A stretch of DNA of 64,000 bases. Source: Pseudomonadota bacterium (GTDB lineage Bacteria; Pseudomonadota; Alphaproteobacteria; Acetobacterales; Acetobacteraceae). The first letter of the stretch is position 1, and every line of letters starts with the position of its first letter. The notes beneath the pieces are model-generated. The model was not told where the DNA came from and did no database searches. It worked only from the letters and a program-made list of their open reading frames with translations. The stretch spans positions 1 to 64,000 of the forward strand of contig JAJXXT010000158.1 of the NCBI GenBank assembly GCA_021780935.1, in the 5' to 3' direction. The position numbers were made by a program, and so were the translations under genes. Shown here in pieces: positions 1 through 8,457 of this stretch.

Positions 1-195
1 AATGATGCGACCCCTATCGACGGCCCGTCGCGATCGGGGGTAACGACCACTGCGGCGACCGCCACCGTCGCCCAGCTACACGGGGTGCTGCCTGGAGTGT
101 AAAGTCATGGGGATATCGCTATACCCCGGCTGGGGCTCGCGGCCCCGGTGCTGGCGGCGCTGATGGCGACACAGGAAAAAGCGATGAAGTCATGA
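1..195 (+). pseudogene. possible C-terminal remnant of a flagellar rod-binding (FlgJ-like) gene
   Basis: One reading frame runs from the window edge to a TAA at 100-102 and, after that stop, continues open to a TGA at 193-195. That TGA overlaps the ATG of the next gene in an ATGA junction, the usual sign of a coupled upstream gene. The last 30 codons read as an APVLAALMATQE-type ending, which resembles the C-terminus of short alphaproteobacterial rod-binding proteins that precede FlgN. With an in-frame stop, the upstream gene is either broken or lies in another frame outside the window. This is inference from a very short segment; a non-coding explanation is possible. Confidence 0.25.
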
Positions 196-539
196 TCAAC
201 GATCCCTGGGACCACCTCGCAAGCGTGCTCGGCGCGGAGAACGAGGCGCTGGAACGGCTCGACCTGGCACGCGCCGCCGGCATGGTGGCGGCGAAGGAGG
301 CGGCACTGGCGGCGATCGCCACGGCTCCACGGCCGGATACGGAACGGCTCGCGGCCCTCGGGGAACTGGCGCGGGCAAACCAGTGTCTGCTCGAACGCGG
401 CATCGCCACCCAGGCGCGGGTGCTGGCCCTCGTCGCCGACGCCGCCCGCGCGGCGCTGGCCCGCGAGGCGCCCGCCGCCTGTTATGGCGTGGGCAGCCAA
501 AGCACGGCGCGGCCGCTCGCGCTCGCCCGCACCGCCTGA
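192..539 (+). CDS. FlgN-like flagellar protein
   Basis: A 115-residue, mostly helical protein with no signal peptide. FlgN-family proteins are small cytoplasmic export chaperones that bind the hook-filament junction proteins FlgK/FlgL. The N-terminus (ENEALERLDL...KEAALAAI) and the end (CYG-G...RPLALARTA) match the pattern of alphaproteobacterial FlgN-like proteins, which pair an amphipathic coiled region with a short Tyr-Gly/Arg-Pro tail. The ATG overlaps the upstream TGA by ATGA, implying translational coupling to a flagellar operon that lies left of the window. The family assignment is by pattern only; a hypothetical helical protein is the alternative. Confidence 0.55.
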   Translation: MINDPWDHLASVLGAENEALERLDLARAAGMVAAKEAALAAIATAPRPDTERLAALGELARANQCLLERGIATQARVLALVADAARAALAREAPAACYGVGSQSTARPLALARTA

Positions 540-696
540 CCAGCGCGACCCATGCGTGGATGGCGCACCACCCGCGCCTGTCTGGCGCTTGCGCTGGACC
601 CGCTCGGCAAGCCCTCCTAAGAGCACGCGGCGCCACCCTCCTCGCCGGGGCGTGGCACGCAAGCCGTGCCTGACGAGACGTCATGAGGAGGAAATC

Positions 697-738
697 ATGT
701 TCGACGTCGCCATCGCCGCCCGCGAGGACGCGCGCTGA
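697..738 (+). CDS. 13-codon minigene coupled to the downstream glycosyltransferase
   Basis: A strong Shine-Dalgarno (GAGGAGGAA at about 685-693) sits just before an ATG that opens only 13 codons, reading MFDVAIAAREDAR. Its TGA at 736-738 overlaps the ATG of the glycosyltransferase (TGATG), so ribosomes ending here could reinitiate on that gene, which has no good ribosome site of its own. It may be a leader peptide, or the stump of a longer gene lost by deletion. The 540-696 stretch upstream shows no other gene. Confidence 0.35.
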   Translation: MFDVAIAAREDAR

Positions 739-1769
739 TGCGCGTGGTGTTTGCCGTTCCCGGATCGCTCGACGATGTCTCCGGGGGCTATGCCTATGAC
801 CGGCGGATCATTGCGGGGCTGCGCGACGCGGGCCACGGCGTGGAGGCCGCTTCCCTCGCCGGGCGACATCCGCTGCCGGATCAGGCGGCGCTCGACGCGG
901 CGACGGCGCTGCTGGCATGCACCGGGCACGACGCGAGGCTGGTGATCGACGGGCTCGGCCTGCCCGCCTTTGCGCCGCACCTGCCGGAGCTGGTGGCGCG
1001 CCGCGCGGTGGCGCTGATCCATCACCCGACGGCGCTGGAGAACGGTTCGCCGCCCGATGAGCGCGAGGCGCTGCGGGCGATCGAGCGTGGCATGCTGCCG
1101 CGGCTCGCGCGCATCGTCACCAGCAGCGAGGCCACGGCGAAGCGCCTGGCCGAGGAGTTCGCCGCCGAGCCCGCGCGCATCACCGCGATTGCCCCCGGTG
1201 TCGATGCCGCGCATCGCAGCCGCGGCTCAGGGCGAATCACCTGCTGCGTGCTCTCGGTCGGCAACCTGACGGTGCGCAAGGGCCATGACGTGCTGTTGAA
1301 GGCGCTTGGCCGGCTCAAGGACCTCGACTGGGAGCTCACGATCGCCGGCGCCGAGCGCGAGGCGGGGCAGCTCGCCTATCTACGGCGGATCTCGGAGAAG
1401 GCCGGGATTGCGCGACGGGTGATGTTCCCGGGCGCTGTGGCGGACGACGATCTCGATGCGCTGTGGGATGCGTCTGACGTCTTCGCGCTGGCGACACGCT
1501 ATGAGGGCTATGGCATGGCGATCGCCGAGGCGCTGCGCCACGGGCTGCCGGTGGTTACCACCGATGCGGCGCCGGCTTCGTCGCTGATCACCGCCGATGC
1601 CGGCACGGTGAGTGCCGCGGATGATTCGGACATGCTCTCGCGCTGCCTGCGCCGTGTCATCGCCGACGTACCGCTGCGCCGGACGATGGCGGATAGCGCG
1701 TGGAAGATCGGCCAGACGCTCGGCGGCTGGCATGCCCAGGCCGAAGCCTTTGCCGCGGCGATTGCATGA
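738..1769 (+). CDS. family 4 glycosyltransferase
   Basis: A 343-residue GT-B fold glycosyltransferase. The N-terminal acceptor domain opens with FAVPGSLDDVSGGYAYDR, with the glycine-rich loop typical of GT4 enzymes. The C-terminal donor domain has SVGNLTVRKGHD (about 172-183) and the EX7E motif in YEGYGMAIAEAL (255-266; E256 and E264), which contacts the nucleotide-sugar phosphate. It probably transfers a sugar from a nucleotide donor at the inner face of the membrane; donor and acceptor cannot be read. The start overlaps the minigene stop, and the stop overlaps the next ATG (ATGA), so it is translated in one unit with the OtnK homologue. The link between a glycosyltransferase and sugar-acid catabolism is positional only. 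Confidence 0.85.
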   Translation: MRVVFAVPGSLDDVSGGYAYDRRIIAGLRDAGHGVEAASLAGRHPLPDQAALDAATALLACTGHDARLVIDGLGLPAFAPHLPELVARRAVALIHHPTALENGSPPDEREALRAIERGMLPRLARIVTSSEATAKRLAEEFAAEPARITAIAPGVDAAHRSRGSGRITCCVLSVGNLTVRKGHDVLLKALGRLKDLDWELTIAGAEREAGQLAYLRRISEKAGIARRVMFPGAVADDDLDALWDASDVFALATRYEGYGMAIAEALRHGLPVVTTDAAPASSLITADAGTVSAADDSDMLSRCLRRVIADVPLRRTMADSAWKIGQTLGGWHAQAEAFAAAIA

Positions 1770-3052
1770 GTGCGCCGCTGCTCGGCGTCATCGCGGATGA
1801 TGTCACCGGGGCCACCGACATCGCGGCGATGCTGGCGGCCCGCGGCATGCGCGCGGTGCAGATGATCGGCGTGCCGCGCCCCGGCGAGACGGTCGAAGCG
1901 GATGCGGTCGTCGTCGCGCTGAAGTCGCGCACCGCACCCGTGGCGCAGGCGGTGGCCGAGAGCCGCGCCGCGCTGGCCTGGCTGCGCGAGGTCGGCTGCC
2001 GGCAGTTCTTTTTTAAGTACTGTTCTACCTTCGACAGCACGGATGCCGGCAATATCGGGCCGGTCGCGGAGGCGCTGCTCGCCGACCTCGACGCCGGGTT
2101 CGCGCTCGCCTGCCCCGCCTTCCCCGCCAATGGCCGTAGCGTCTATTCCGGGCATCTGTTCGTGGGCACGCGGCCGCTGAACGAAAGCGGCATGGAAAAC
2201 CATCCGCTGACGCCGATGCGCGATGCTGATCTCGTGCGCGTGCTCGGTCGCCAGACGACGGCGCCGGTGGGGCTCGTGCCGTTCATGACCGTGCGCCGGG
2301 GCGCGGGCGCGATACGCGACGCGATGACGCGGTTGGCCGAGCAGGGCCGCCGCTTCGCCATCGTCGATGCGGCAGGCGACGAGGATCTGATGGCGATCGG
2401 CGAGGCCGCCGCCGGGCACGCGCTGATCACCGGTGGCTCGGGCGTGGCGATGGGGCTCGCGGATAATTTTCGCCGTGCCGGTTTGCTGACTGAGGGAAGC
2501 GACGCGACGGAGCTGCCGCCGGTGGCGGGCTACGCGGCCGTGCTCGCGGGGTCCTGCTCGCGCGCGACCCTGATGCAGGTGGGGCATGCCAGGGCGATGT
2601 TCCCGGTGCTGGAGATCGATCCGCTGGCGCACCGGAGCGCCGCGGCGATGGCGGAGGCGGCACTCGCCTGGGCGCGCCCGCAACTCGGCGAGCGCCCGGT
2701 GGTCGTTGCGGCATCGGCTCCGCCCCAGCGCGTGACCGAGGTGCAGGCAGCACTGGGCCGCGCGGAAGCCGGCGCGCTGATCGAAGAGGCGCTGGCGCGC
2801 ATCGCCGAGGGCCTGGTCGCGTCCGGTGTGCGCCGGCTGGTGGTGGCCGGTGGCGAGACCTCGGGCGCCGTGGTCCAGCACCTCGGCGTGCGGCGGCTGC
2901 GCATCGGGCGCGAGATCGCGCCGGGCGTGCCGTGGACCCTGGTGGAAATGCGCGACGCCCATGGCGCGCGCGATGGGGGACTGAAGCTCGCGCTGAAATC
3001 CGGCAATTTCGGCGGGCCCGCGTTCTTCGCCGAGGCGTTCGAGGCGGCATGA
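1766..3052 (+). CDS. otnK: four-carbon acid sugar kinase (3-oxo-tetronate kinase family)
   Basis: A 428-residue protein of the four-carbon acid sugar kinase family (formerly DUF1537). Members phosphorylate 3-oxo-tetronate or related acids at O4 using ATP. The N-terminal domain starts GVIADDVTGATD (8-19), the family hallmark of the substrate site, followed by FKYCSTFDST (about 86-95). The C-terminal nucleotide-binding domain contains VVAGGETSGAVV at about 361-372. I chose the ATG at 1766 because it overlaps the previous stop (ATGA) and gives family length; an in-frame upstream extension lies inside the glycosyltransferase. The next gene, an OtnC homologue, overlaps its stop by ATGA, so kinase and decarboxylating aldolase form the expected two-step pathway yielding dihydroxyacetone phosphate and CO2. 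Confidence 0.88.
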   Translation: MSAPLLGVIADDVTGATDIAAMLAARGMRAVQMIGVPRPGETVEADAVVVALKSRTAPVAQAVAESRAALAWLREVGCRQFFFKYCSTFDSTDAGNIGPVAEALLADLDAGFALACPAFPANGRSVYSGHLFVGTRPLNESGMENHPLTPMRDADLVRVLGRQTTAPVGLVPFMTVRRGAGAIRDAMTRLAEQGRRFAIVDAAGDEDLMAIGEAAAGHALITGGSGVAMGLADNFRRAGLLTEGSDATELPPVAGYAAVLAGSCSRATLMQVGHARAMFPVLEIDPLAHRSAAAMAEAALAWARPQLGERPVVVAASAPPQRVTEVQAALGRAEAGALIEEALARIAEGLVASGVRRLVVAGGETSGAVVQHLGVRRLRIGREIAPGVPWTLVEMRDAHGARDGGLKLALKSGNFGGPAFFAEAFEAA

Positions 3053-3726
3053 ACGAGGCGGCCCTGCGCGATGCGATGGTCGAGGCGGGGCGCAGCCTGT
3101 TCGCGCGCGGCTACGCGGTCGGCACCGCGGGCAATATCAGCGTGCGGCTCGATGATGGTTTTCTCATCACCCCCACGAACGCCTCGCTTGGCACGCTCGA
3201 CCCCGCGCGGCTCGCCAAACTCGATGCCGGGTTCGAGCATGTTGCCGGCGACAAGCCGTCGAAGGAGGTGTTCATGCACCGCGCCTTCTATCAGGCGCGC
3301 GCTCGGGTCGGTGCGGTCGTTCATCTGCATTCAACCATGGCCACCGCGATCGCCTGCCTCGCCGCACCCGGCGAGCTTCACCCGATCCCGCCGTTGACGC
3401 CGTATTTTGTCATGCGCATCGGTAGGACGCTGCCGGTGATTGCGTATTTCCGGCCTGGCGATCCGGCGATGGAAGCGGCGATCGCCACCGCCGCCGGAGA
3501 GGCGAGCGCGGTGCTGCTGGCCAATCACGGCCCGGTGGTTTCCGCCGCCACGCTGCGCGACGCGGTGGCCGCGGCCGAGGAACTGGAGGAAGCGGCGAAG
3601 CTCGCGCTGCTGCTGCGCGGGGCCGATCCGCGCGCTCTGACGCAGGCGCAGGTCGAGGTCCTGCTCGGCGACCCAGGCACAGGGCAAGGACCTGCCCGGG
3701 ACGTTCGGCTGACGCCTATGGATTGA
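3049..3726 (+). CDS. otnC: 3-oxo-tetronate 4-phosphate decarboxylase (class II aldolase family)
   Basis: A 225-residue class II aldolase/adducin-fold protein. It has the oxyanion loop GTAGNIS (25-31), the probable acid/base glutamate in SKE (Glu73), and zinc ligands His92 and His94 (HLH) with a third His160 (NHG). These match the fuculose-phosphate aldolase family, whose OtnC branch decarboxylates 3-oxo-tetronate 4-phosphate. The start overlaps the otnK stop (ATGA), so the two are translationally coupled. Pairing with a four-carbon acid sugar kinase is what separates this call from a generic aldolase. The exact sugar acid (threonate, erythronate or other) is not determined by the sequence. 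Confidence 0.83.
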   Translation: MNEAALRDAMVEAGRSLFARGYAVGTAGNISVRLDDGFLITPTNASLGTLDPARLAKLDAGFEHVAGDKPSKEVFMHRAFYQARARVGAVVHLHSTMATAIACLAAPGELHPIPPLTPYFVMRIGRTLPVIAYFRPGDPAMEAAIATAAGEASAVLLANHGPVVSAATLRDAVAAAEELEEAAKLALLLRGADPRALTQAQVEVLLGDPGTGQGPARDVRLTPMD

Positions 3727-3822
3727 ATGAAACCGGGCGGTTCCGCCAGGAGACCTGGGTGGGCAGGCCGCCCATCCGGAAAACCCGGCGAATCCCGCCC
3801 GATAGCGAGGAAGGAAACCGGC

Positions 3823-4500
3823 ATGGACCAGGACGCCACCCTGTTCGCGACCATCCGCGACAAACTCTTCACCGCGGCGATCGGCGACGTGATGGATGCG
3901 AACGGCCTCACCCAGCAGTTCCTGCCGCCCGAGATCCGTGGCCTCGATCCCGACGCCGTGCTGGTCGGGCGCGCCATGCCGGTGCTGGAGGCTGATTGCT
4001 ACGGCGAGAGCATCGCCCATACCGGCGAAGCGAATTCCTTCGGCCTGATGTTCCGCGCCTTGGACGAGTTACGCAACGGGGAAGTCTATATCTGCACCGG
4101 CGCGTCCCCGACCTACGCGCTGTGGGGCGGGCTCATGAGCACCCGTGCGCACGCGCTGGGCGCGGCCGGTGCCGTGCTGGACGGTTTCCACCGCGACACC
4201 CGCGAGATCCGCGCGATGAGCTTCCCGGTGTTTTCCGCCGGCGCCTACGCGCAGGACCAGCGGTTGCGCGGGCGGGTGATCGACTTCCGTTGTACGATCG
4301 CATTCCGCAACGGCACCCGCGTCGCCCCCGGTGACGTGATCGTGGGCGATATCGACGGCGTGCTGGTGATCCCCCGGGACCATGCGACGGAGATCGTGCG
4401 CTTGGCGGTGGCGAAGGTCGCCGGGGAGGACGACGTGCGACAGATGATCCTGCGCGGCGAACGCACGGCCGCGGTGTTCGAGAAGACCGGAATCATGTAG
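3823..4500 (+). CDS. RraA-family protein (aldolase or oxaloacetate decarboxylase type)
   Basis: A 225-residue RraA-like fold protein. It shows IGDVMDANG near residue 20 and the GGLMSTRAHALGAAGAVLDG segment at about 101-120, followed by RD. In the family this Gly-rich loop with Arg and Asp binds a divalent metal and a pyruvate-like substrate. Members are 4-hydroxy-4-methyl-2-oxoglutarate aldolases, oxaloacetate decarboxylases or, in enterics, RNase E regulators. The start at 3823 follows a GAGGAAGGAA ribosome site; an upstream in-frame ATG at 3727 would add a Gly/Pro/Arg tail unlike the family. It lies 96 bp after otnC, so it may be in the same unit and handle a product of sugar-acid breakdown. 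That role is inference. Confidence 0.75.
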   Translation: MDQDATLFATIRDKLFTAAIGDVMDANGLTQQFLPPEIRGLDPDAVLVGRAMPVLEADCYGESIAHTGEANSFGLMFRALDELRNGEVYICTGASPTYALWGGLMSTRAHALGAAGAVLDGFHRDTREIRAMSFPVFSAGAYAQDQRLRGRVIDFRCTIAFRNGTRVAPGDVIVGDIDGVLVIPRDHATEIVRLAVAKVAGEDDVRQMILRGERTAAVFEKTGIM

Positions 4501-4608
4501 TCCTGGCGGCCGACGGAGCCCTCCGCCGCCCACGCGAAATCATGGGATAAGGGCGAACTCCTCGTTCTTTCGGCCGTATCTGCCAGCGACACGATCGCCA
4601 AACGAAAA

Positions 4609-4634
4609 GCGGGCGCCCCGGTTGGAGCGCCCGC
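4609..4634 (-). terminator. intrinsic terminator of the histone-like gene
   Basis: A perfect 8-bp inverted repeat, GCGGGCGC (4609-4616) and GCGCCCGC (4627-4634), with a 10-nt loop. On the minus strand it is followed by TTTTCG, so it fits a Rho-independent terminator for the histone-like gene ending at 4660. The plus-strand RraA gene ends at 4500 and might be stopped here less efficiently. Confidence 0.7.
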
Positions 4635-4659
4635 CACGCTTCGTACGCCGGAGGCTGGA

Positions 4660-5058
4660 TCAGCCCATCGGTGCCGGCGCGGGAGCAGCGGCCTTCTTCG
4701 GCGCGGCGCGCTTGGCGGCCGGCTTCTTGGCGGCGGCCTTCTTCGGGGCCGCTGCCTTTTTCGCGGCCGGCTTCTTGGCGGCAGCCTTCTTGGGGGCGGC
4801 GGCCTTCTTGGCGGCAGGCTTCTTCACCGCGGCCTTTTTCGCCGCCGGCTTTTTCGCCGGGGCCTTCTTGGCGGCGGGCTTCTTCGCGGCGGCCTTCTTG
4901 GCCGGCGCCTTGGCGACCGCAAGCTTCGCCGCCTTTTTCGCCGCCGGCTTTTTCGCCGGGGCCTTCTTGGCGGCGGGCTTCTTCGCGGCGGCCTTCTTGG
5001 GGGCCGCCTTCATCGCGAGCAGCGCGGGGCCGCTCAGTTTCTCTTCGTCCTTGGACAC
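4660..5058 (-). CDS. histone H1-like Ala/Lys/Pro-rich DNA-binding protein
   Basis: A 132-residue protein made almost entirely of Lys-Lys-Pro-Ala-Ala-Lys type repeats after a short acidic/neutral start (VSKDEEKLSGPALLAMKAAP). Such proteins resemble the C-terminal tail of eukaryotic histone H1 and the bacterial Hc1/BpH1 group; they bind and compact DNA without sequence specificity. I chose the GTG at 5058 because AAGGAG lies about 11 nt upstream; the longer ORF to 5220 has an Arg-rich front unlike the rest. The gene contains a perfect 70-bp direct repeat (4832-4901 and 4931-5000, period 99 bp = 33 codons), so length probably varies between strains. A terminator follows at 4609-4634. Confidence 0.8.
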   Translation of the reverse strand: MSKDEEKLSGPALLAMKAAPKKAAAKKPAAKKAPAKKPAAKKAAKLAVAKAPAKKAAAKKPAAKKAPAKKPAAKKAAVKKPAAKKAAAPKKAAAKKPAAKKAAAPKKAAAKKPAAKRAAPKKAAAPAPAPMG

Positions 5059-5632
5059 GTCAGTGGACTCCTTGTGATGTGCCGTGGTGGTGAGGGCCGG
5101 CGGAAGTGACGGACCCCGTCGCGAGCAGGAATGCATCGCGACCTGGACCACGAACCGGAGAAGCCGTCCCGGGCCGGACGCGCCGAGCCCAAAGACGAAC
5201 CGTTTCCGTCCGGCGTGCACCGGCCTCCGCCACCTTCACACCGTTACACTTCGCAACGATGCGGCGCGCGGCAACCGGCGGGCGGCGGGCAAAGCTCTCT
5301 CCGGTGCTGACCAGCGGTGCACTGCGCTCGATCCGGACAAGACTGCGGCCCATCGACCGTACCTTCCCTGTGCACGCAACTCCCCCGGGACGCTCGCAAC
5401 GCAAAACGAAATTGCCACGGTGCGAATCGGAGCGAGCTGCGCTGAAGCCGCTATCCGCCTAACGCCGCGCGCGTGTCAACGAAAACACGCATCACCGGCG
5501 CGCTCATGAATGGAATTTTTCGACGCGCCCCATCGGCGCAACACCGCGGCGACACGGCATCGCATCGCCGCGGCGCGCGCTACCTCCAAGATTTTTGAGG
5601 CTGCGTCAAGAGAATTCTCGAACCATCCGCGA
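5059..5632. other. 574-bp stretch without a supported gene
   Basis: This gap separates the start of the histone-like gene (its promoter must lie near the left end) from the end of the MmgE/PrpD gene. ORFs in several frames are Arg/Pro-rich and lack ribosome sites or family features, so I read none as real. The segment 5480-5630 is locally AT-richer with poly-T/poly-A runs. No RNA gene or clear repeat was seen. Confidence 0.5.
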
Positions 5633-7129
5633 TCACAGAAGTCCCGGACGACCCTTCGCCAGATTTGCCGCCGGTGTGGCGACATTGAGGCCGCCGAGTG
5701 CGCCGGCGGGCAGTTCCGCCAGCGACTGCACCGTTTCGAGAAACCGATTCGCTTCGCGCGTCGGCACGATGCCGTCGGTCAGCGTGCGGAATTTCGCGAT
5801 GTAGTCCGCGCGCACGAAGGGTTTCGCGCCCAGAGGATGCGCGTTCGCGACCGCCATTTCGTCGATGATGCGCTCGCCGTTGCGCAGCGTGACCTCGATC
5901 CGCCCGCCAAAGGCGAGCTGCTGCGGGTCCTTTGCGTGATAGCGTCGCGTCCATTCCGCGTCCTCGCGCGTCTCGATGCTGTGCCAGAGGCGGACGGTGG
6001 AGGGGCGTGTCGCGCGCTTTCTCGTGTAGCTGTCGACGTGATGCCAGCGCCCGTCCTCGAGCGCCACGGCGAGGATGTACATGATCGAGTGATCGAGCGT
6101 CTCGCGGCTGGCGGTGGGGTCCATCTTCTGCGGATCATTGGCGCCGGTGCCGATGACGTAATGTGTATGATGCGAGGTGTGCAGGACGATTTTTTCGACC
6201 TGACCGAGATCACCGATCTTCTCGCGCATGCGGAACGCGAGGTCGATCAGCGCCTGGCTCTGGTATTCGGCGCTGTGCTCCTTGGTGAAACTATCCATGA
6301 TCGCGCGCTTCGCCTCGCCTGGCTCGGGCAGCGCCACGCGGTATTCCGCCTCCGGCCCGTCGAGCATCCAGGCGATCACGGAATCCTCGCCCTCCCAGAT
6401 CGGGCTCGGCGCACCCTCCCCGCGCATCACCCGATCGACCGCCTCGACCGCGAGCTTGCCGGCATGCGCCGGCGCATAGGCTTTCCACGAGCTGATCTCG
6501 CCCTTGCGGGACTGGCGGGTGGTGAAGCTGACATGCACCGCCTGCTGCACCGCCTGGTAGATGATCTCGGGCTTCAGGCGCAGCAGCGTGCCGATGCCGG
6601 CGGCCTGCGCCGGGCAGAGATGGCCGATATGGTCGATCTTGTGTTCGTGCAGGCAGATCGCGCGCACCAGCGCGATCTGGATCTCATAGCCGGTGGCGAT
6701 GCCGCGGATGAGGTCGCGGCCCGAGCTTCCGCGCGTCTGCGCCACGGCGAGGATGGGCGGGATGTTGTCGCCGGGATGCGAGTAGTCGGCGGCGAGAAAC
6801 GTGTCGTGCATGTCGAGCTCGCGCACCGCGGTGCCGTTGGCCCAGGCCGCCCATTCCGGTGTCGTCGTCGCCTGCTTCGCGCCAAAGATCGCAGCCCCGC
6901 CCTTGTGCGGCCGCGCCAGCGCCATGTCGCGCGCCGAGACCACGGGGTGGCGGTTGATCGCCGCCAGCGCCACCGCGGCGTTGTCGATGATGCGGTTGAT
7001 GATCATCTCGGTCACGTCGCGCGGCACCGCGACACGGTCGGCCGCGACCTGCGCCACCGCCCAGGCGAGTTGCTCCTCGCGCGGCAGCCGGTCCTTTGAG
7101 GGATGCACGCGGATGATGTGTTGCTTCAT
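5633..7129 (-). CDS. MmgE/PrpD family protein (2-methylcitrate dehydratase-like)
   Basis: A 498-residue MmgE/PrpD protein. The family includes 2-methylcitrate dehydratase of the propionate methylcitrate cycle and cis-aconitate decarboxylase. The N-terminal helical lobe carries [12 protein letters not shown] and the [14 protein letters not shown]...[10 protein letters not shown] region, conserved around the active site. The C-terminal lobe has [10 protein letters not shown] and [12 protein letters not shown] start at the ATG at 7129 after a GAGAG site; the longer frame has an unrelated Arg-rich front. No prpB, prpC or regulator is adjacent, so a propionate role is not shown by context. Other substrates are equally possible. 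Confidence 0.8.
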   Translation of the reverse strand: MKQHIIRVHPSKDRLPREEQLAWAVAQVAADRVAVPRDVTEMIINRIIDNAAVALAAINRHPVVSARDMALARPHKGGAAIFGAKQATTTPEWAAWANGTAVRELDMHDTFLAADYSHPGDNIPPILAVAQTRGSSGRDLIRGIATGYEIQIALVRAICLHEHKIDHIGHLCPAQAAGIGTLLRLKPEIIYQAVQQAVHVSFTTRQSRKGEISSWKAYAPAHAGKLAVEAVDRVMRGEGAPSPIWEGEDSVIAWMLDGPEAEYRVALPEPGEAKRAIMDSFTKEHSAEYQSQALIDLAFRMREKIGDLGQVEKIVLHTSHHTHYVIGTGANDPQKMDPTASRETLDHSIMYILAVALEDGRWHHVDSYTRKRATRPSTVRLWHSIETREDAEWTRRYHAKDPQQLAFGGRIEVTLRNGERIIDEMAVANAHPLGAKPFVRADYIAKFRTLTDGIVPTREANRFLETVQSLAELPAGALGGLNVATPAANLAKGRPGLL

Positions 7130-7182
7130 GGCGGACTCTCCGTTGCTGATGTCGCGGCGCGCGGGCCGTCGCCGGCTGCTTA

Positions 7183-7240
7183 GAGCAACGTTCGACCCAT
7201 TTGAACCGAGGCGGTCAATGGGGCGGACCATAAGTTGCTC
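7183..7240. promoter_or_regulatory. inverted repeat GAGCAAC/GTTGCTC upstream of the PrpD-family gene
   Basis: GAGCAAC at 7183-7189 and its complement GTTGCTC at 7234-7240 flank 44 bp directly upstream of the gene starting at 7129. The arms could be paired operator half-sites for a repressor, or chance. No regulator gene is next to it. Confidence 0.25.
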
Positions 7241-7340
7241 CAAACACCGGGTTTGTCGGAGCAGGAAATCCGGCGGGATGATTCCATCCGGTCGGATATC
7301 GCTCTGGTGACGCGCCCCACCGCGGGCAAGCGGCGGCGCG

Positions 7341-7901
7341 TCAGAGACAGAACGGGCAGTCAGCCCCCGGCCCGTCATACTGTGCGGCAATCGCCGAGAG
7401 CGCGCCGGCGGCAACCGGCAGTGGCGGCAGGTTGGCGAGGGTCAGGATCGTCCGGTCGGGCCCGAGCGTGAACACGTCGGCCGGCAGCGCCGCGCGCGCC
7501 GCCGCCACATCGTGCCTCGCCAGCGCCTGATAGGCGGCAAGCAGGTCGCCCACCACCTGCGTCGAACTGGCACCCGGCGCGACGGCGAGCGCGCGCCGCG
7601 CCTCACGCCGCCCGGCGAGCAGCCGCTGTACCATCAGCGGATCGATGCCGGTGAAGCGCGCGCTGGTCGCGACATCCCCCGCGAGATAGTCGAGTGCTGC
7701 GATCGCGTAGCTGCCGCTGATCGCGTTGTCGCGCGTACGCGATGGCACGGCCAGCGCCCAGGCCGCGAAGTCGAGCGCATGCGCCGGCTCCAGGATCGGC
7801 GTCTGGGTGTTGATGTTGCCGGCGACGACCGCGGTGTCGGGCGGCGTTGGCAGGGTGCAGGCGCCGAGCAGCAGCAAGGCCGCGAACGCCCGCGCGCGCA
7901 T
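7341..7901 (-). CDS. putative lipoprotein of unknown function
   Basis: A 186-residue protein with a lipoprotein signal peptide: Arg-rich n-region, AALLLLG stretch and lipobox LGAC with the modifiable Cys at residue 15. The mature part is Ala-rich and helical, with no motif I recognise, and ends in CPFC, a possible metal or redox pair. Its start is 9 bp after the stop of the upstream gamma-carbonic anhydrase gene, so the two are probably co-transcribed. Localisation to the periplasmic face of a membrane follows from the lipobox. Confidence 0.6.
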   Translation of the reverse strand: MRARAFAALLLLGACTLPTPPDTAVVAGNINTQTPILEPAHALDFAAWALAVPSRTRDNAISGSYAIAALDYLAGDVATSARFTGIDPLMVQRLLAGRREARRALAVAPGASSTQVVGDLLAAYQALARHDVAAARAALPADVFTLGPDRTILTLANLPPLPVAAGALSAIAAQYDGPGADCPFCL

Positions 7902-7910
7902 CGCTGCCGC

Positions 7911-8441
7911 TCAGAGGCCCCGCAGCATGGCACGAAACTCGGCGGCGCGCTCAACGTAATGCACGGCATTGGTATCGAAGCGCGCCCGCTCCTCCTCGCT
8001 CAGCACACGCGCGAGGCGCGCCGGCGAGCCCTGCCATAGCTCCAGGCGGCCGATGCGCTTACCCGGCGTCAGCAGGGCGCCCGCCGCGAGCACGCCGCCC
8101 TCCTCGATCACCGCGCCGTCGAGCACGGTCGCCCCCATGCCGACGAAGGCGCGGTCCAGCAGCGTGCACGCATGCAGGATCGCCGCGTGGCCAATGGTGA
8201 CGTCATCGCCGATCAGCGTCGGCATGTCGGTGCCGTTGACGTGCACGATGGTGCCGTCCTGGATGTTGGTGCGGGCGCCGACGCGGATGGCGCAGGTGTC
8301 GCCGCGCAGCACGCAGGCGAACCAAACGCCCGATTGCGATCCGATCTCGACGTCGCCGATCACCGCGGCGGTGGGGGCGATGAAGGCATCGGCCGCCACA
8401 AGCGGCCGGCGCTCGCCCAGCGCGTAGAGCGGGCCGGTCAT
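7911..8441 (-). CDS. gamma-carbonic anhydrase-like hexapeptide protein
   Basis: A 176-residue left-handed beta-helix protein (YrdA/PaaY-type gamma-carbonic anhydrase family). Hexapeptide repeats run through FIAPTAAVIGDVEIG, TNIQDGTIVHV and GDDVTIGHAAILHAC, and His residues in VHV, IGH and LHA are placed like the three metal ligands of the trimeric Cam family. Function may be CO2 hydration or thioesterase-like; most members are uncharacterised. The ATG at 8441 gives the usual length beginning MTGPLYALG; a start at 8465 overlapping the argC end is the alternative. It follows argC on the same strand. Confidence 0.82.
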   Translation of the reverse strand: MTGPLYALGERRPLVAADAFIAPTAAVIGDVEIGSQSGVWFACVLRGDTCAIRVGARTNIQDGTIVHVNGTDMPTLIGDDVTIGHAAILHACTLLDRAFVGMGATVLDGAVIEEGGVLAAGALLTPGKRIGRLELWQGSPARLARVLSEEERARFDTNAVHYVERAAEFRAMLRGL

Positions 8442-8457
8442 GGCCGGTTGGGCGCCG

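Noticed and set aside
1508..2962. A 484-codon minus-strand frame opposite otnK
   Set aside because: Shadow of the kinase gene; His/Arg-rich, no motif, no ribosome site.
4660..5220. Longer form of the histone-like protein from 5220
   Set aside because: The extra 54 residues lack a ribosome site and differ in composition; AAGGAG points to the GTG at 5058.
5510..7099. A long plus-strand open frame (529 codons)
   Set aside because: It is antisense to the MmgE/PrpD gene, Arg/His/Asp-rich with no family features; GC-rich third positions create such frames.
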